Numbered from the stretch's first letter, positions 7,215 through 14,701 are shown. The stretch is DNA of 32,862 nucleotides from Candidatus Aenigmatarchaeota archaeon (GCA_016185435.1 JACPNN010000021.1:64269-97130), one strand, 5' to 3'. The notes: generated by a model from the sequence alone, not told the origin. Numbers and translations are program-made.

Positions 7215-7384
7215 CTATATGCTATTTTTCCCTTGAGGATTGTGGAGCCTTCACCATCTCCTCAAGATCGGCCAGGTCGAACAGCAGCAGATTCGGCTCC
7301 TTCATCCTCTCCCTGAACGACTTAGCAAATATGGCATAGTACTCCTTCCGTGTTCCATTGTTCCACTGGACGAGCTTGGCCTTT
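7215..7384. repeat. 170-bp direct repeat, copy B (3' end of second DUF234 ATPase)
   Basis: This is the partner of 5698-5867. One substitution turns the TAA stop of copy A into GAA, so this paralogue runs two residues further and stops at TAG. Most other differences are silent or conservative, for example Val/Met in the SFRERxKEP stretch. Confidence 0.9.
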
Positions 7385-8676
7385 TCTTTCAGCTCTTCCA
7401 ATACCCTCTGCGCATCGACATTGCCTTGCCACTTGCATTCGCAGAAGAGGATTTCCTTTGACCGCTCACTCAGGGCGACAATGTCTATTTCGTAAACATT
7501 CCTGCCTCCTTCATCCCTGAACTTGCCCCACTGCCTGCCTATTTTTTCGAAGAAAAATGGCGTCCCCTCCCTGTTCAGCTTTAACATAAACTCCCTGCAC
7601 ACCTGCTCGAAACTGCGCCCGATAAAAGAGGAAAGATCAGAAGTTATCTTCTCCCTTATCGCAGCGTAGTTCTTTATCTCATATGCGCTCATGTTTCTGT
7701 ATATATATTTGAACCAGAACCTGAAGAAATTGTCTTTCAGAAAATACCTTCCCTTCTTGCTTCTTTCAGGGTTTTTTTCCGTTGCAGGCACATCTTTTGC
7801 CACAATGCCCAGCACCTTGGAAAGGTTTTCGATATACGGCGCAAAAGATGTTTCCTTTATCCCGGCATAATCGCATATCTCTTTCGCGGTGTTCTTCCCG
7901 ATTGCAATGGCAGTTATGATCGAATAATAAGAAGGCACTTCCCTCCCGAATTCCTCTATCAGGATATCCGAAACCTCGTCTTTCAGGGGGGCCAGCTCCC
8001 TCAGCAAAAGGCGGTCTATCGATGACAACGTGTCAGCAATGTTGTAATCGCCTATCAGCGCATAATACATAGGTATGCCGCCGTATATTGAGTACAGTTT
8101 TATTTTCTCTTCAATGCCAGTTATGCCGAAGTCTCCAAGAATGCGTCCTACTGCCTCAAAACCAAAAGGGTCTATGGTCAAAATATTGTGCGCCCTCTTG
8201 AACAAAGGCGCCTTCTGCTCTATGAATATCTTTCTGACCATTCCGACAGATGAGCCGGAAATCAAAAGGAACAGCTTGCCTTTGTGTGCGTCCCATTCCT
8301 TCTGAAGCTCGAAAATAATGTGCGGCTCAATGGACAGGAACCGCTGGAATTCGTCTATGGCTATGACAAGCCTTTTTTCTTTTGATGCATCGAAAAGAAC
8401 TTTCAAGAAGGATGGCCATGTTCCGATTTTGATGTATTCCGGCAGGGAGAGCTCGGAAGATATTATTGATGAGAATTCGGATAGAAGCTCTGAACTCGTT
8501 TTCCTCGGATTCACAAAAAAATAGATCCCCTTAGTCTTGGAAAAGAACTGGTGGATCAGCTCTGTTTTTCCAACGCGGCGCCTTCCCGTTAAGACCATGA
8601 GTATTTTGTGACGCTCAGAGATTTTTCCGGCTGTTTCAAGCTCGTTCAACTCGTTTTCCCTGTTATAGAACTTCAT
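7222..8676 (-). CDS. Archaeal ATPase with C-terminal DUF234 nuclease-like domain, paralogue
   Basis: A 484-residue paralogue of the neighbouring ATPase. Walker A is TGRRRVGKT at residues 30-38, Walker B RLVIAIDEF at 102-110, and SGSSVG follows as a sensor-like motif. The DUF234 part has YEIDIVAL and ILFCECKW, again a nuclease-like D...xCK pattern. The protein outside the last 53 residues resembles the paralogue only moderately, while the last 50 are almost the same, which points to gene conversion or 3'-module exchange. An AAGGTG Shine-Dalgarno sequence lies before the ATG at 8676, with a TATA box about 52 bases upstream, so this transcript probably has a leader of about 25 bases. Confidence 0.9.
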   Translation of the reverse strand: MKFYNRENELNELETAGKISERHKILMVLTGRRRVGKTELIHQFFSKTKGIYFFVNPRKTSSELLSEFSSIISSELSLPEYIKIGTWPSFLKVLFDASKEKRLVIAIDEFQRFLSIEPHIIFELQKEWDAHKGKLFLLISGSSVGMVRKIFIEQKAPLFKRAHNILTIDPFGFEAVGRILGDFGITGIEEKIKLYSIYGGIPMYYALIGDYNIADTLSSIDRLLLRELAPLKDEVSDILIEEFGREVPSYYSIITAIAIGKNTAKEICDYAGIKETSFAPYIENLSKVLGIVAKDVPATEKNPERSKKGRYFLKDNFFRFWFKYIYRNMSAYEIKNYAAIREKITSDLSSFIGRSFEQVCREFMLKLNREGTPFFFEKIGRQWGKFRDEGGRNVYEIDIVALSERSKEILFCECKWQGNVDAQRVLEELKEKAKLVQWNNGTRKEYYAIFAKSFRERMKEPNLLLFDLADLEEMVKAPQSSREK

Positions 8677-8727
8677 GGAAACACCTTTTTGTAGTTATTA
8701 TTTCTATAATTATTATATCCATAATAA

Positions 8728-8737
8728 TATATAAAGC
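8728..8737 (-). promoter_or_regulatory. TATA box for the second DUF234 ATPase
   Basis: CTTTATATAT on the minus strand is followed by a very AT-rich stretch and an AAGGTG ribosome binding site. The spacing predicts a short leader rather than a leaderless message. Confidence 0.45.
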
Positions 8738-8799
8738 TTTGCATCGAAGCTGTCTCCGGATTGGCGGAATCCACAAAGCTGTCTTTTATTGCCATGACA

Positions 8800-8819
8800 A
8801 TTATTGTGGTGACAATAAT
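8800..8819. other. Hairpin downstream of the HerA-like gene
   Basis: ATTATTGT and ACAATAAT form a perfect 8-bp stem with a GGTG loop, about 100 bases past the stop of the HerA-like ATPase on the minus strand. It might help 3'-end formation. There is no strong T-run, so a terminator call is uncertain. Confidence 0.35.
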
Positions 8820-8919
8820 ATAGGAGTTTATAGGGAACGATGTCGTATCTATGTCGTGTAAAAGCTCCACAAAATGCCGATTCTCGAGAACCTGAACGGC
8901 AGCATTCTCTCAAGGCAGC

Positions 8920-10929
8920 CTATACCCCAATCTCCACCATCTCAAAGCTCCCCGAGCTGTTCCTCTCGGCCATGGCAATGAAGACGGACTTGGCCTTCTT
9001 ATTGAGGCTGCAGTGCCTGGCCACCTGCTGGATAAGCATGTTTTTTGATTCCTGGCCCGAGCAGAGGAAATGGGTGTTGTCCTGTATAAGCTTGTTTATG
9101 CTTTCCCTGTCAACCGAATCAATCAGGGCCACCTTCAATTTCTTGTCTCCCTTCTTCATATACAATACATTCCCGATCCACTTGGCCTTCCATCCAAATA
9201 AGGAATATGTCTCGAGCACCTCGTCCATGTCCATGGGCCTTACGCCCTCCATTACCGAGAAGTTCTGCCTGAACAGCCTGTATCCATTGTCTGTAAGGAA
9301 ATAGAATGTAAGCCTGTTCTTGCCTATTTTAGCGCCTATAGAGCCTATGAGGCCAGCTCTTTCCAGTCCAGAAGCTCTTCCGGCAAATGTCTTCCCCGAC
9401 ATCCTGATGTCCCTGTAAATCTGGCTTGTGAAGCATCCTGCCCCCGAGCCTATGGACTCTATGACATCCATCGACTTCTGGTCAATGTCCATGTCTTCCA
9501 GGGGAGCATCCTGTGTTTCTGCTTCTTTATCTGTTTCGCCCGTTTCAATTGCCTTCATCCTGCCTCTCATAAAGGACTCAAGAACAGCATCGTTCACGCT
9601 CCCTTTAACAACAGCGACCTCATTGAACCTGACAAGGAAAGAGTCGGTATAAGGCAGTCCCCTGCACAGCATGAAGCCCTGCCCCACAGGCAGCTTCCTC
9701 AGATACTGGCCCTCCTCCTCATAATCAAGGCCAAGCATATTGCTCGCATCCCTTATGTCTGACGCCCTCTGGGAATCCAGCCCCAGGTTCATGTAAATCT
9801 GCGTCGACGTGTTTCCAAGGGCAGGATAGGATACCAGAGAAGGATGCTGGTCTATATAGACTATCCCCATCCCCAACTCCCTTATCTCCCTGAAAATGAG
9901 GTCCATGACAGTCTCAGAGCCAATCTTGACCGACTTCTCCCTGTTAAGGACGTGATGCGCCTCTTCAAGGATAATAACCCCTTTCAGCTTCTCTCTCGAA
10001 TCAGCTGACAGCAGCCAGTCCCGAAGCCACTGGAGCGTGATCTCTATGAAGAATGTCTTGTCATTCGTGTCAAGCGCGTCAAGCTCCAGCACCGTCACTC
10101 TCCCCTCCTTGAAGAATCCGGAAACGTCCACTCCCTTCTCGCAGTCGAACACCTTTCCCATCTCCTTGAAGCAGAGGGATTCCAGCGGCCTTGTAGCCGT
10201 AGAAAGCCAGTTCCTCTCCCTTGGCGGCAATCTCTCTTCCCCATATCCTGAAAGCCAGTCCTTTATGTCCTTAAGCCTCGGGGGCTGCTTCACTTCATAA
10301 ACGGCTTCAAGGGCCTTCATTATTATATGCCTCCCTCCCCCAAGCAGCCAGTAGGCATGGTCGAATATGCTCGCAAACTCCTTTATCCACTGGGACAGGT
10401 GTATCCCCGGCGGCGGTATCAGCGGATTGAAGCTGAAAGGGACTGTATCCCTCCCTATCGTAAAGACATCCACCCTTTCCTTGATTTCTGTCGCAAGCAA
10501 TTCCCTGTAATTCCTTTTGGAAAAGTCAAATATCAGGACAGGGATATTCCTTTTCGCAAGCTGCATTATCAGCCAGTATGACAGATTGGTCTTCCCATAG
10601 CCGGAAGACCCGAAAATGCCTATATGTGTCAGGAAGGAATTCTTACTCAGGCCTATAGGATACATCTCCCTTCTGCCGTACATGACCTTGCCGACCTCTA
10701 TGTCGCCTATAGACGCTGTCTCGGCAGGCATGGGCTCCAGAAGCACGCTTCCCTCCTCGACAGATGATGAGGCAGCCCTTATCACGTCCACAAGCTCAAG
10801 CAGCCTTTGCCTCGTGTCCTCATCCCCCACCAGATAAGCCCTCGAAAGCCTCGCAGCCCCGTCTCTGCCAATAATCGGGATCAGCTTCTTTATCTCCCCT
10901 GAGATCAGCTTTTCTTTATAGTCAGGCAT
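8920..10929 (-). CDS. HerA/FtsK-superfamily ATPase (DUF87) with winged-helix tail
   Basis: A 669-residue ATPase of the HerA/VirB4-like group. Walker A is GSSGYGKTN at residues 107-115, with the family sequence FDFSKRNY just after (134-141). Walker B is VIILEEAHH at 318-326, followed by the sensor region YIDQHPSLVS at 358-367. Residues about 485-555 look like a winged helix (SQIYRDIRMSGKTFAGRASG), ending in a DNG..LF strand. A further C-terminal domain covers 575-669. Such ATPases pump or thread DNA or protein as hexameric rings. No nurA or mre11/rad50 gene is adjacent, so this is not the classical HerA-NurA end-resection operon. The upstream gene encodes a coiled-coil protein 16 bases away, with a GGAGG between them, so the two are probably co-translated partners. 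Confidence 0.88.
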   Translation of the reverse strand: MPDYKEKLISGEIKKLIPIIGRDGAARLSRAYLVGDEDTRQRLLELVDVIRAASSSVEEGSVLLEPMPAETASIGDIEVGKVMYGRREMYPIGLSKNSFLTHIGIFGSSGYGKTNLSYWLIMQLAKRNIPVLIFDFSKRNYRELLATEIKERVDVFTIGRDTVPFSFNPLIPPPGIHLSQWIKEFASIFDHAYWLLGGGRHIIMKALEAVYEVKQPPRLKDIKDWLSGYGEERLPPRERNWLSTATRPLESLCFKEMGKVFDCEKGVDVSGFFKEGRVTVLELDALDTNDKTFFIEITLQWLRDWLLSADSREKLKGVIILEEAHHVLNREKSVKIGSETVMDLIFREIRELGMGIVYIDQHPSLVSYPALGNTSTQIYMNLGLDSQRASDIRDASNMLGLDYEEEGQYLRKLPVGQGFMLCRGLPYTDSFLVRFNEVAVVKGSVNDAVLESFMRGRMKAIETGETDKEAETQDAPLEDMDIDQKSMDVIESIGSGAGCFTSQIYRDIRMSGKTFAGRASGLERAGLIGSIGAKIGKNRLTFYFLTDNGYRLFRQNFSVMEGVRPMDMDEVLETYSLFGWKAKWIGNVLYMKKGDKKLKVALIDSVDRESINKLIQDNTHFLCSGQESKNMLIQQVARHCSLNKKAKSVFIAMAERNSSGSFEMVEIGV

Positions 10930-10945
10930 ACCCCTTTGTCCTCCA

Positions 10946-11515
10946 TCAGTTCTGGATTTGTCTCTCCCCTTTTATGTCCGCAAATATGCCTGTTAGCTTC
11001 CTCTCCATCTCGTACTGCTCAAGCAATTCCCTCATTTCAGTCCTCAGCTCCAGCACATCCCTCCAGAACTGGAGCTTCTCAGTCCTCTTCTCCCTTCTCA
11101 GTATGGATATGTCGAGCTTGAAGTTCCTCTTCTCCATTATGTCCGCCAGCCTCATCTCTATCTCCTGCTTCTCCTTTATGTCGGCCTCTATCTCCTTTAT
11201 TATCTCCTCGTGCATGCCTTTCCTTAAGCTTATCATGTCTTCCGTCTCCTTCAGCCTTTCCCTCAGAAACTCGACCTTCTCAAACAGGCCGCCTATAACC
11301 TCAGGCTTGAGCCTGTTAAGCGATTTTATCTTTTCAGGCTCCCCATGGGGTATGGCCTGCATCACAGGAAAGCCCTTCTCAACAACGTCCTTCTCAGGCC
11401 TCTCTTCAGGCTCCTTCGGAATCCTCACGCTCTTTGAAAGCTCCTTCTGCTGCCTCTTGTGCATGTCATATATGTCTTCGTCTTCGAATTCCCTCGAATA
11501 ATTCTCGTCGTGCAT
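10946..11515 (-). CDS. Long coiled-coil protein, probable partner of the HerA-like ATPase
   Basis: A 189-residue charged protein. Residues 1-75 are acidic/basic and probably disordered. From about 85 to 180 the sequence is almost continuous coiled coil rich in E, K, L and R (FLRERLKETED, EIEADIKEKQEIEMRLA, LRTEMRELLEQYEMERKL). No family was recognised and no membrane span is present. The ATG at 11515 was chosen over one at 11584 because a TATA box at 11537-11546 lies 22 bases before it. The gene ends 16 bases before the HerA-like gene, implying one operon. A scaffold, adaptor or regulator of the ATPase ring is the simplest reading. Confidence 0.8.
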   Translation of the reverse strand: MHDENYSREFEDEDIYDMHKRQQKELSKSVRIPKEPEERPEKDVVEKGFPVMQAIPHGEPEKIKSLNRLKPEVIGGLFEKVEFLRERLKETEDMISLRKGMHEEIIKEIEADIKEKQEIEMRLADIMEKRNFKLDISILRREKRTEKLQFWRDVLELRTEMRELLEQYEMERKLTGIFADIKGERQIQN

Positions 11516-11536
11516 GCGTACACTTAAGACAGCAAG

Positions 11537-11546
11537 CTTTAAATAC
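11537..11546 (-). promoter_or_regulatory. TATA box of the coiled-coil/HerA operon
   Basis: The minus strand reads GTATTTAAAG, 22 bases before the ATG at 11515. It gives this two-gene unit its own promoter, separate from the genes at 11609-12527. Confidence 0.6.
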
Positions 11547-11608
11547 TTTGTCTTTCGTGTCTTGCGTAGGAAATCGCACTTCAATAAGGCCTGTATGTGT
11601 TCCTTGAG

Positions 11609-11983
11609 CTATTCCCTAATATCCGGATATATATCGCTCCGGAACTTCTGATCACATATCGAACTGCAGTTATCCGCTGCAACTGCATTCATGCAGCTTT
11701 CAAAACAGTCTGTGCATTGCCTGTAGTGCTCTGAAACTACAGCATCGCAAGACAAGCCGGAAGCCTTGCAGCTCACGAATTTCCTGCATACATCGCCCGG
11801 CATATATACTGCCAGACATGTGACAGGCTCTCCGACTTCGCATTTGAGATTGAACCCGCTGCAGCTGCTGGTCCTGCAGTTCCCTTTCACATGGCTCTGA
11901 TAATAAAACAAGCCTCCTGCTAAAATCATAACAATAACAAAAACCAGAAGATAGCTGCTCTGCATTTCCAACCTAGCCGACAT
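11609..11983 (-). CDS. Cysteine-rich single-span membrane or secreted protein
   Basis: A 124-residue protein with one N-terminal membrane segment (residues about 11-28, LLVFVIVMILAGGLFYY) and an extracytoplasmic domain of about 95 residues holding 12 cysteines. Several occur in C-x2-C or C-x3-C spacing (CTDCFESC). An even number of cysteines outside the membrane suggests up to six disulfides. No family was recognised. The start overlaps the end of the upstream gene by 11 bases and has GGAAGGGAG before it; an alternative ATG lies six codons downstream. A DsbA-like thiol oxidoreductase is encoded about 0.7 kb upstream (12649-13422), a plausible folding helper. Confidence 0.72.
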   Translation of the reverse strand: MSARLEMQSSYLLVFVIVMILAGGLFYYQSHVKGNCRTSSCSGFNLKCEVGEPVTCLAVYMPGDVCRKFVSCKASGLSCDAVVSEHYRQCTDCFESCMNAVAADNCSSICDQKFRSDIYPDIRE

Positions 11984-12527
11984 AGCTCCCTTCCATCCTC
12001 ATCTCTTCCTGATGCTTCTCCACCATGTCTTCAGAAAGGAAGACAGAAAGCATGAGGCCTGTCTCATAGGCTATCCTGCCGAGGTTGAGGCAGTGGAATA
12101 TCAGGCTGCCTATGGTCTGCCTGTTCTCCGGCAGCTCAATCGCCGCAGCCTCAAGGTTTATCTGCTTCTGGAGGATTTTCTGCAGCGTCTTTTCCCCTCC
12201 TCCCCCTTCTTCGTCATCCTCGCCTTCGCCTTCATAAGGATAGTACCTCAGCCCTATCTCAAAGCCGTGGTTCAGGTGCAGGCCGACAAAATCCCTGACA
12301 TTCTTCTCTATAACCGGATGGTAGATTTCATGCTCCTTGAGCCACCCGAATAGCTCAGCCAGCGATTTCATAAGCTTGTTGATGCTTTCCGTGGCTGATT
12401 TCTGGTACTTCTCCTCGAGGCAGTACTGGAGGATTGTGATCAGAATCTTTTTCGTGCTGCCATCCATATAGGCAGGTATGTCAACATCCACCGTGCAGCT
12501 CCTTCCCCTTATCCTGTGAAGAACCAT
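11973..12527 (-). CDS. Hypothetical protein, mainly helical, with acidic/glycine linker
   Basis: A 184-residue soluble protein with no recognised family. Residues 1-20 are basic and beta-like (RIRGRSCTVDVDIPAY), 25-95 helical, and about 103-115 form an acidic/glycine linker (EGEDDEEGGGG). The C-terminal part (130-175) is helical with a hydrophobic face (IGSLIFHCLNLGR). It overlaps the start of the cysteine-rich protein by 11 bases, so the two are translationally coupled. Two copies of an 11-bp repeat flank a TATA-like AATAAAAGC upstream of the start at 12527. Function unknown; its position suggests a role with the HerA-like block downstream. Confidence 0.65.
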   Translation of the reverse strand: MVLHRIRGRSCTVDVDIPAYMDGSTKKILITILQYCLEEKYQKSATESINKLMKSLAELFGWLKEHEIYHPVIEKNVRDFVGLHLNHGFEIGLRYYPYEGEGEDDEEGGGGEKTLQKILQKQINLEAAAIELPENRQTIGSLIFHCLNLGRIAYETGLMLSVFLSEDMVEKHQEEMRMEGSYVG

Positions 12528-12533
12528 AATAGT

Positions 12534-12569
12534 GTTTTGCCCTAAGTTGCTTTTATTGGTTTTGCCCTA
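12534..12569. promoter_or_regulatory. Paired 11-bp direct repeats at a promoter
   Basis: GTTTTGCCCTA occurs at 12534-12544 and again at 12559-12569, a 25-bp period. On the minus strand the copies flank a TATA-like CAATAAAAGC and end six bases before the ATG at 12527. The spacing of about 2.4 helical turns suggests operator half-sites read by a dimeric regulator, inferred from position only. Confidence 0.4.
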
Positions 12570-12648
12570 TATTCGCAGATCTGCGGCCTATAGGCACGGC
12601 CAGATGGAAAGAAAACCGAAAAAGTTCAAAACAAAAAGAATCTATAGC

Positions 12649-13422
12649 CTACAGCTTCGAGTCTATAGCTGACTTGAAGGCGCTGAATGGCTGGGCCCCG
12701 ACAATGGTCGTGCAGTCTGATGTCCCTTTGCAGATCTTGAAGCTCGGAGTGCCTGAAACGCCTGACTTACTTCCGGTGTCAAAGTCGCTCTGCACCTCTG
12801 AAAGGTATTTCTTGCTGGTGTAGCATGTGTCGAACTGCTGCGAGTTCAGTCCAATCTCCTTGGCCCATTTCTTGTACGACTCGTCGCTCAGTGACTGCTG
12901 GTTCGCAAAGATCTTGTCATGGAACTCCCAGAACTTGTTCTGTTCCTTCGCGCAAGCCGCTGCAAGCGCTGCGGGTTCTGCCTGCGGATGGAAGCTCAGC
13001 GGGAAATCCATGTAGTACAGCTTTGCCTTGCCTGTCTGGATGTAATTCTTGTCTATGTCGGGCAATGTCGTCGAAAAGAAGCGGCCGCAGAACGGGCATT
13101 CGAAGTCGCTGAACTCCACTATTGTCACGGGCGCGTTTGGCTGGCCATTCAAGGGCTGTCCCTCAAGGCTGAAGCCCAAATCTGTGCTCCCCGGCTGGGA
13201 AGGCACATCAGGCTGTTGCGGCGCTGCCTGCGGCTGGGTTGTTGCCTGAGCCTGTGCAGTTCCGCCTTTTCCTGTCGCTATGCCGCCGATCGTTGAAGAC
13301 AGCATCAGGACAGAGACAAGCAGTCCAAGGCTCACAAAAGCCAGCACAACTGTTGTATAGACCCATGGAGACCTTTCGGATTTGGATTGTGTGTCAGTCT
13401 TAGGTTCAATGGTTTCTGTCAT
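12649..13422 (-). CDS. Membrane-anchored DsbA-like thiol oxidoreductase
   Basis: A 257-residue protein of the DsbA/thioredoxin_4 family. A cytoplasmic tail of about 20 residues is followed by a membrane anchor (21-45), then a Gln/Ala/Pro-rich linker (52-80) and the catalytic domain. The active site is CPFC at residues 109-112 within FSDFECPFCGRF, and the cis-proline loop is SGTPSF with Pro at 226. Extra cysteines occur at 157, 200, 231 and 237. It should oxidise or shuffle disulfides outside the membrane. A GGAGGGG Shine-Dalgarno sequence precedes the ATG at 13422, with a TATTTAAAT TATA box further up near 13477-13486. Likely clients are the nearby cysteine-rich protein or the cupredoxin. Confidence 0.92.
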   Translation of the reverse strand: MTETIEPKTDTQSKSERSPWVYTTVVLAFVSLGLLVSVLMLSSTIGGIATGKGGTAQAQATTQPQAAPQQPDVPSQPGSTDLGFSLEGQPLNGQPNAPVTIVEFSDFECPFCGRFFSTTLPDIDKNYIQTGKAKLYYMDFPLSFHPQAEPAALAAACAKEQNKFWEFHDKIFANQQSLSDESYKKWAKEIGLNSQQFDTCYTSKKYLSEVQSDFDTGSKSGVSGTPSFKICKGTSDCTTIVGAQPFSAFKSAIDSKL

Positions 13423-13506
13423 ATTCCCCTCCTTGAATTAATCCTCATTATATGAATAAAGCTATTGGGGCAGCAGATTTAAATAGGTTTACAATTTCTG
13501 AAAAAC

Positions 13507-13977
13507 TTAACTTTCCTTCACAACCAGCTTGCCCGCCATTGTTCCGTGGCCTGAGCCGCAGAAGACGGAACAGAAGAACCTGAACTCGCCTGCCTTGTCT
13601 GCAACAAATTCCACCTGGACTGTCTCTCCTTTCTTGAAGGCCTTGTTGACGTTGAAGTCAGGCAGGGCAAAGCCGTGGCCTGAGCCTATGCCGTCATCAA
13701 GCGAGGTTATGGTTATCCTCACCCTGTCGCCCTTGACGGCCTCTAGCGTGTCAGGCTCAAAGGCCCAGTTCTTCGCTGTAACCTTGAATTCCCTCAACGG
13801 GGCGAGATCAGCTGTCGGCGCGGATGTAGGAGAAGGCGTAACAGTAGGCGAAGGTGTGGATTCAGGAGATGCTGGCAACTGTGTCGGCTCTTGGGTTGGA
13901 GACGGCTGGCTGCTCTGTGTTTGTATGCAGCCTGCTACCAAAAGCACTAAAGATATAAGGAGTATGGAGGCTTTCAT
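13507..13977 (-). CDS. CuA-type cupredoxin lipoprotein (COX2-like domain)
   Basis: A 156-residue lipoprotein. Residues 1-17 form a lipoprotein signal with lipobox LVAGC, Cys17 being the likely lipidated residue. A Pro/Ser/Thr linker covers 22-55. The cupredoxin domain (60-156) keeps all the CuA ligands in order: His101 (SGHGF), Cys136, Cys140, His144 and Met147, with exact C-x3-C-x3-H-x2-M spacing as in cytochrome oxidase subunit II and nitrous oxide reductase. No oxidase subunits or membrane helices of COX2 are present, so it may be a free electron carrier or copper carrier. The ATG at 13977 was preferred over one at 14025 because the signal peptide begins there and a TATA box lies at 14004-14013. 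Confidence 0.88.
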   Translation of the reverse strand: MKASILLISLVLLVAGCIQTQSSQPSPTQEPTQLPASPESTPSPTVTPSPTSAPTADLAPLREFKVTAKNWAFEPDTLEAVKGDRVRITITSLDDGIGSGHGFALPDFNVNKAFKKGETVQVEFVADKAGEFRFFCSVFCGSGHGTMAGKLVVKES

Positions 13978-14003
13978 GATTGAAAGTTGTTTGATTGTAT
14001 GAG

Positions 14004-14038
14004 AATATAAAGCTTCTTGCACCAAAATGCTTTTTAAT
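14004..14038. promoter_or_regulatory. Divergent promoters for the cupredoxin and GGDEF genes
   Basis: CTTTATATTC on the minus strand (14004-14013) lies about 27 bases before the cupredoxin ATG. CTTTTTAATT on the plus strand (14030-14038) lies 25 bases before the GGDEF gene ATG at 14063. The two core promoters are only about 16 bases apart. Confidence 0.5.
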
Positions 14039-14062
14039 TGTTCTTTATTAGTAGTTATTTAT

Positions 14063-14701
14063 ATGAAAAAATATTACCCTCTCAGGGATCCAGCGGTAGT
14101 AAGGCTTATGAATGAAAATCCCGATTTTGCCAGATACCACATGAGAGTGAGGAAACAGGCCAGAAATGCGAGAATGTATAAAAGAGAGGCAAGAACTGAC
14201 TCTGTGACCGGTCTGGGGAACAAAAGAGGGTATGATGAGCAGCTTGAGAGGGAGTTCTCGAGATCAAAAAGGCATAAATATCCTTTGACCCTTGGCTTTG
14301 GAGACATAAGGGGCTTTGAGGAAATCAATAACATGTCCAGCCATGGAGAAGGTGACAGGGTCCTCAACTGCATTGCAAGGAGACTAGAGGAAGCGGTAAG
14401 GGAGGAGGACTATGTGGCAAGGGTTTATGGCGACGAATTTGGCCTCATTTGCGTCGATGCGTCATCTTCGTCAGCAAAAAGCCTTATCAGAAGAATTATA
14501 CAGCATACCTGCAAAGTCAAGGTAAAGGATGGCGCTGAAATTGAAATGCCAATAAGCATGCGTTTTGCATTGGTCACGTATCCGGACGTCCCTGCAAAGA
14601 CCTGGGAAAACCTCCATGAAACAGCTGACAAAGCCCTGACCAATGTGAGAGACAAAGGGTGCAGCATATATGTTGTCTCTAAAGAGCTTTTTATCCCCTG
14701 A
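14063..14701 (+). CDS. GGDEF-domain protein, diguanylate-cyclase-like, signature YGDEF
   Basis: A 212-residue soluble protein: a short basic helical leader (1-44) and one GGDEF domain (45-205). The entry motif TDSVTGLGNKRGYDE is at 45-59. Aligned by eye to PleD, the metal ligand is Asp81 (DIRGFEEIN, 81-89), the guanine-contacting residues are Asn89 and Asp98, and the signature is YGDEF at 122-126, with Asp124/Glu125 kept but the first Gly replaced by Tyr. The product-inhibition I-site RxxD is intact as R113-x-x-D116, exactly five residues before the signature. The C-terminal ADKALTNVRDKG (188-199) matches the phosphate-binding helix. GGDEF domains are rare in archaea. The start at 14063 fits a TATA box at 14030-14038. 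It ends overlapping the convergent NAD kinase by 11 bases. Confidence 0.88.
   Translation: MKKYYPLRDPAVVRLMNENPDFARYHMRVRKQARNARMYKREARTDSVTGLGNKRGYDEQLEREFSRSKRHKYPLTLGFGDIRGFEEINNMSSHGEGDRVLNCIARRLEEAVREEDYVARVYGDEFGLICVDASSSSAKSLIRRIIQHTCKVKVKDGAEIEMPISMRFALVTYPDVPAKTWENLHETADKALTNVRDKGCSIYVVSKELFIP

Noticed and set aside
8673-8870. Short minus-strand frames between the second DUF234 ATPase and the HerA-like gene.
   Set aside because: The translation is Tyr/Asn-rich from AT-rich promoter DNA and overlaps the ATPase start; it is better explained as a leader region with hairpins.
10974-11501. Plus-strand frame of 175 codons with many serines.
   Set aside because: It is the complement of the coiled-coil gene; the serine-rich pattern arises from reading Glu/Lys-rich codons backwards.
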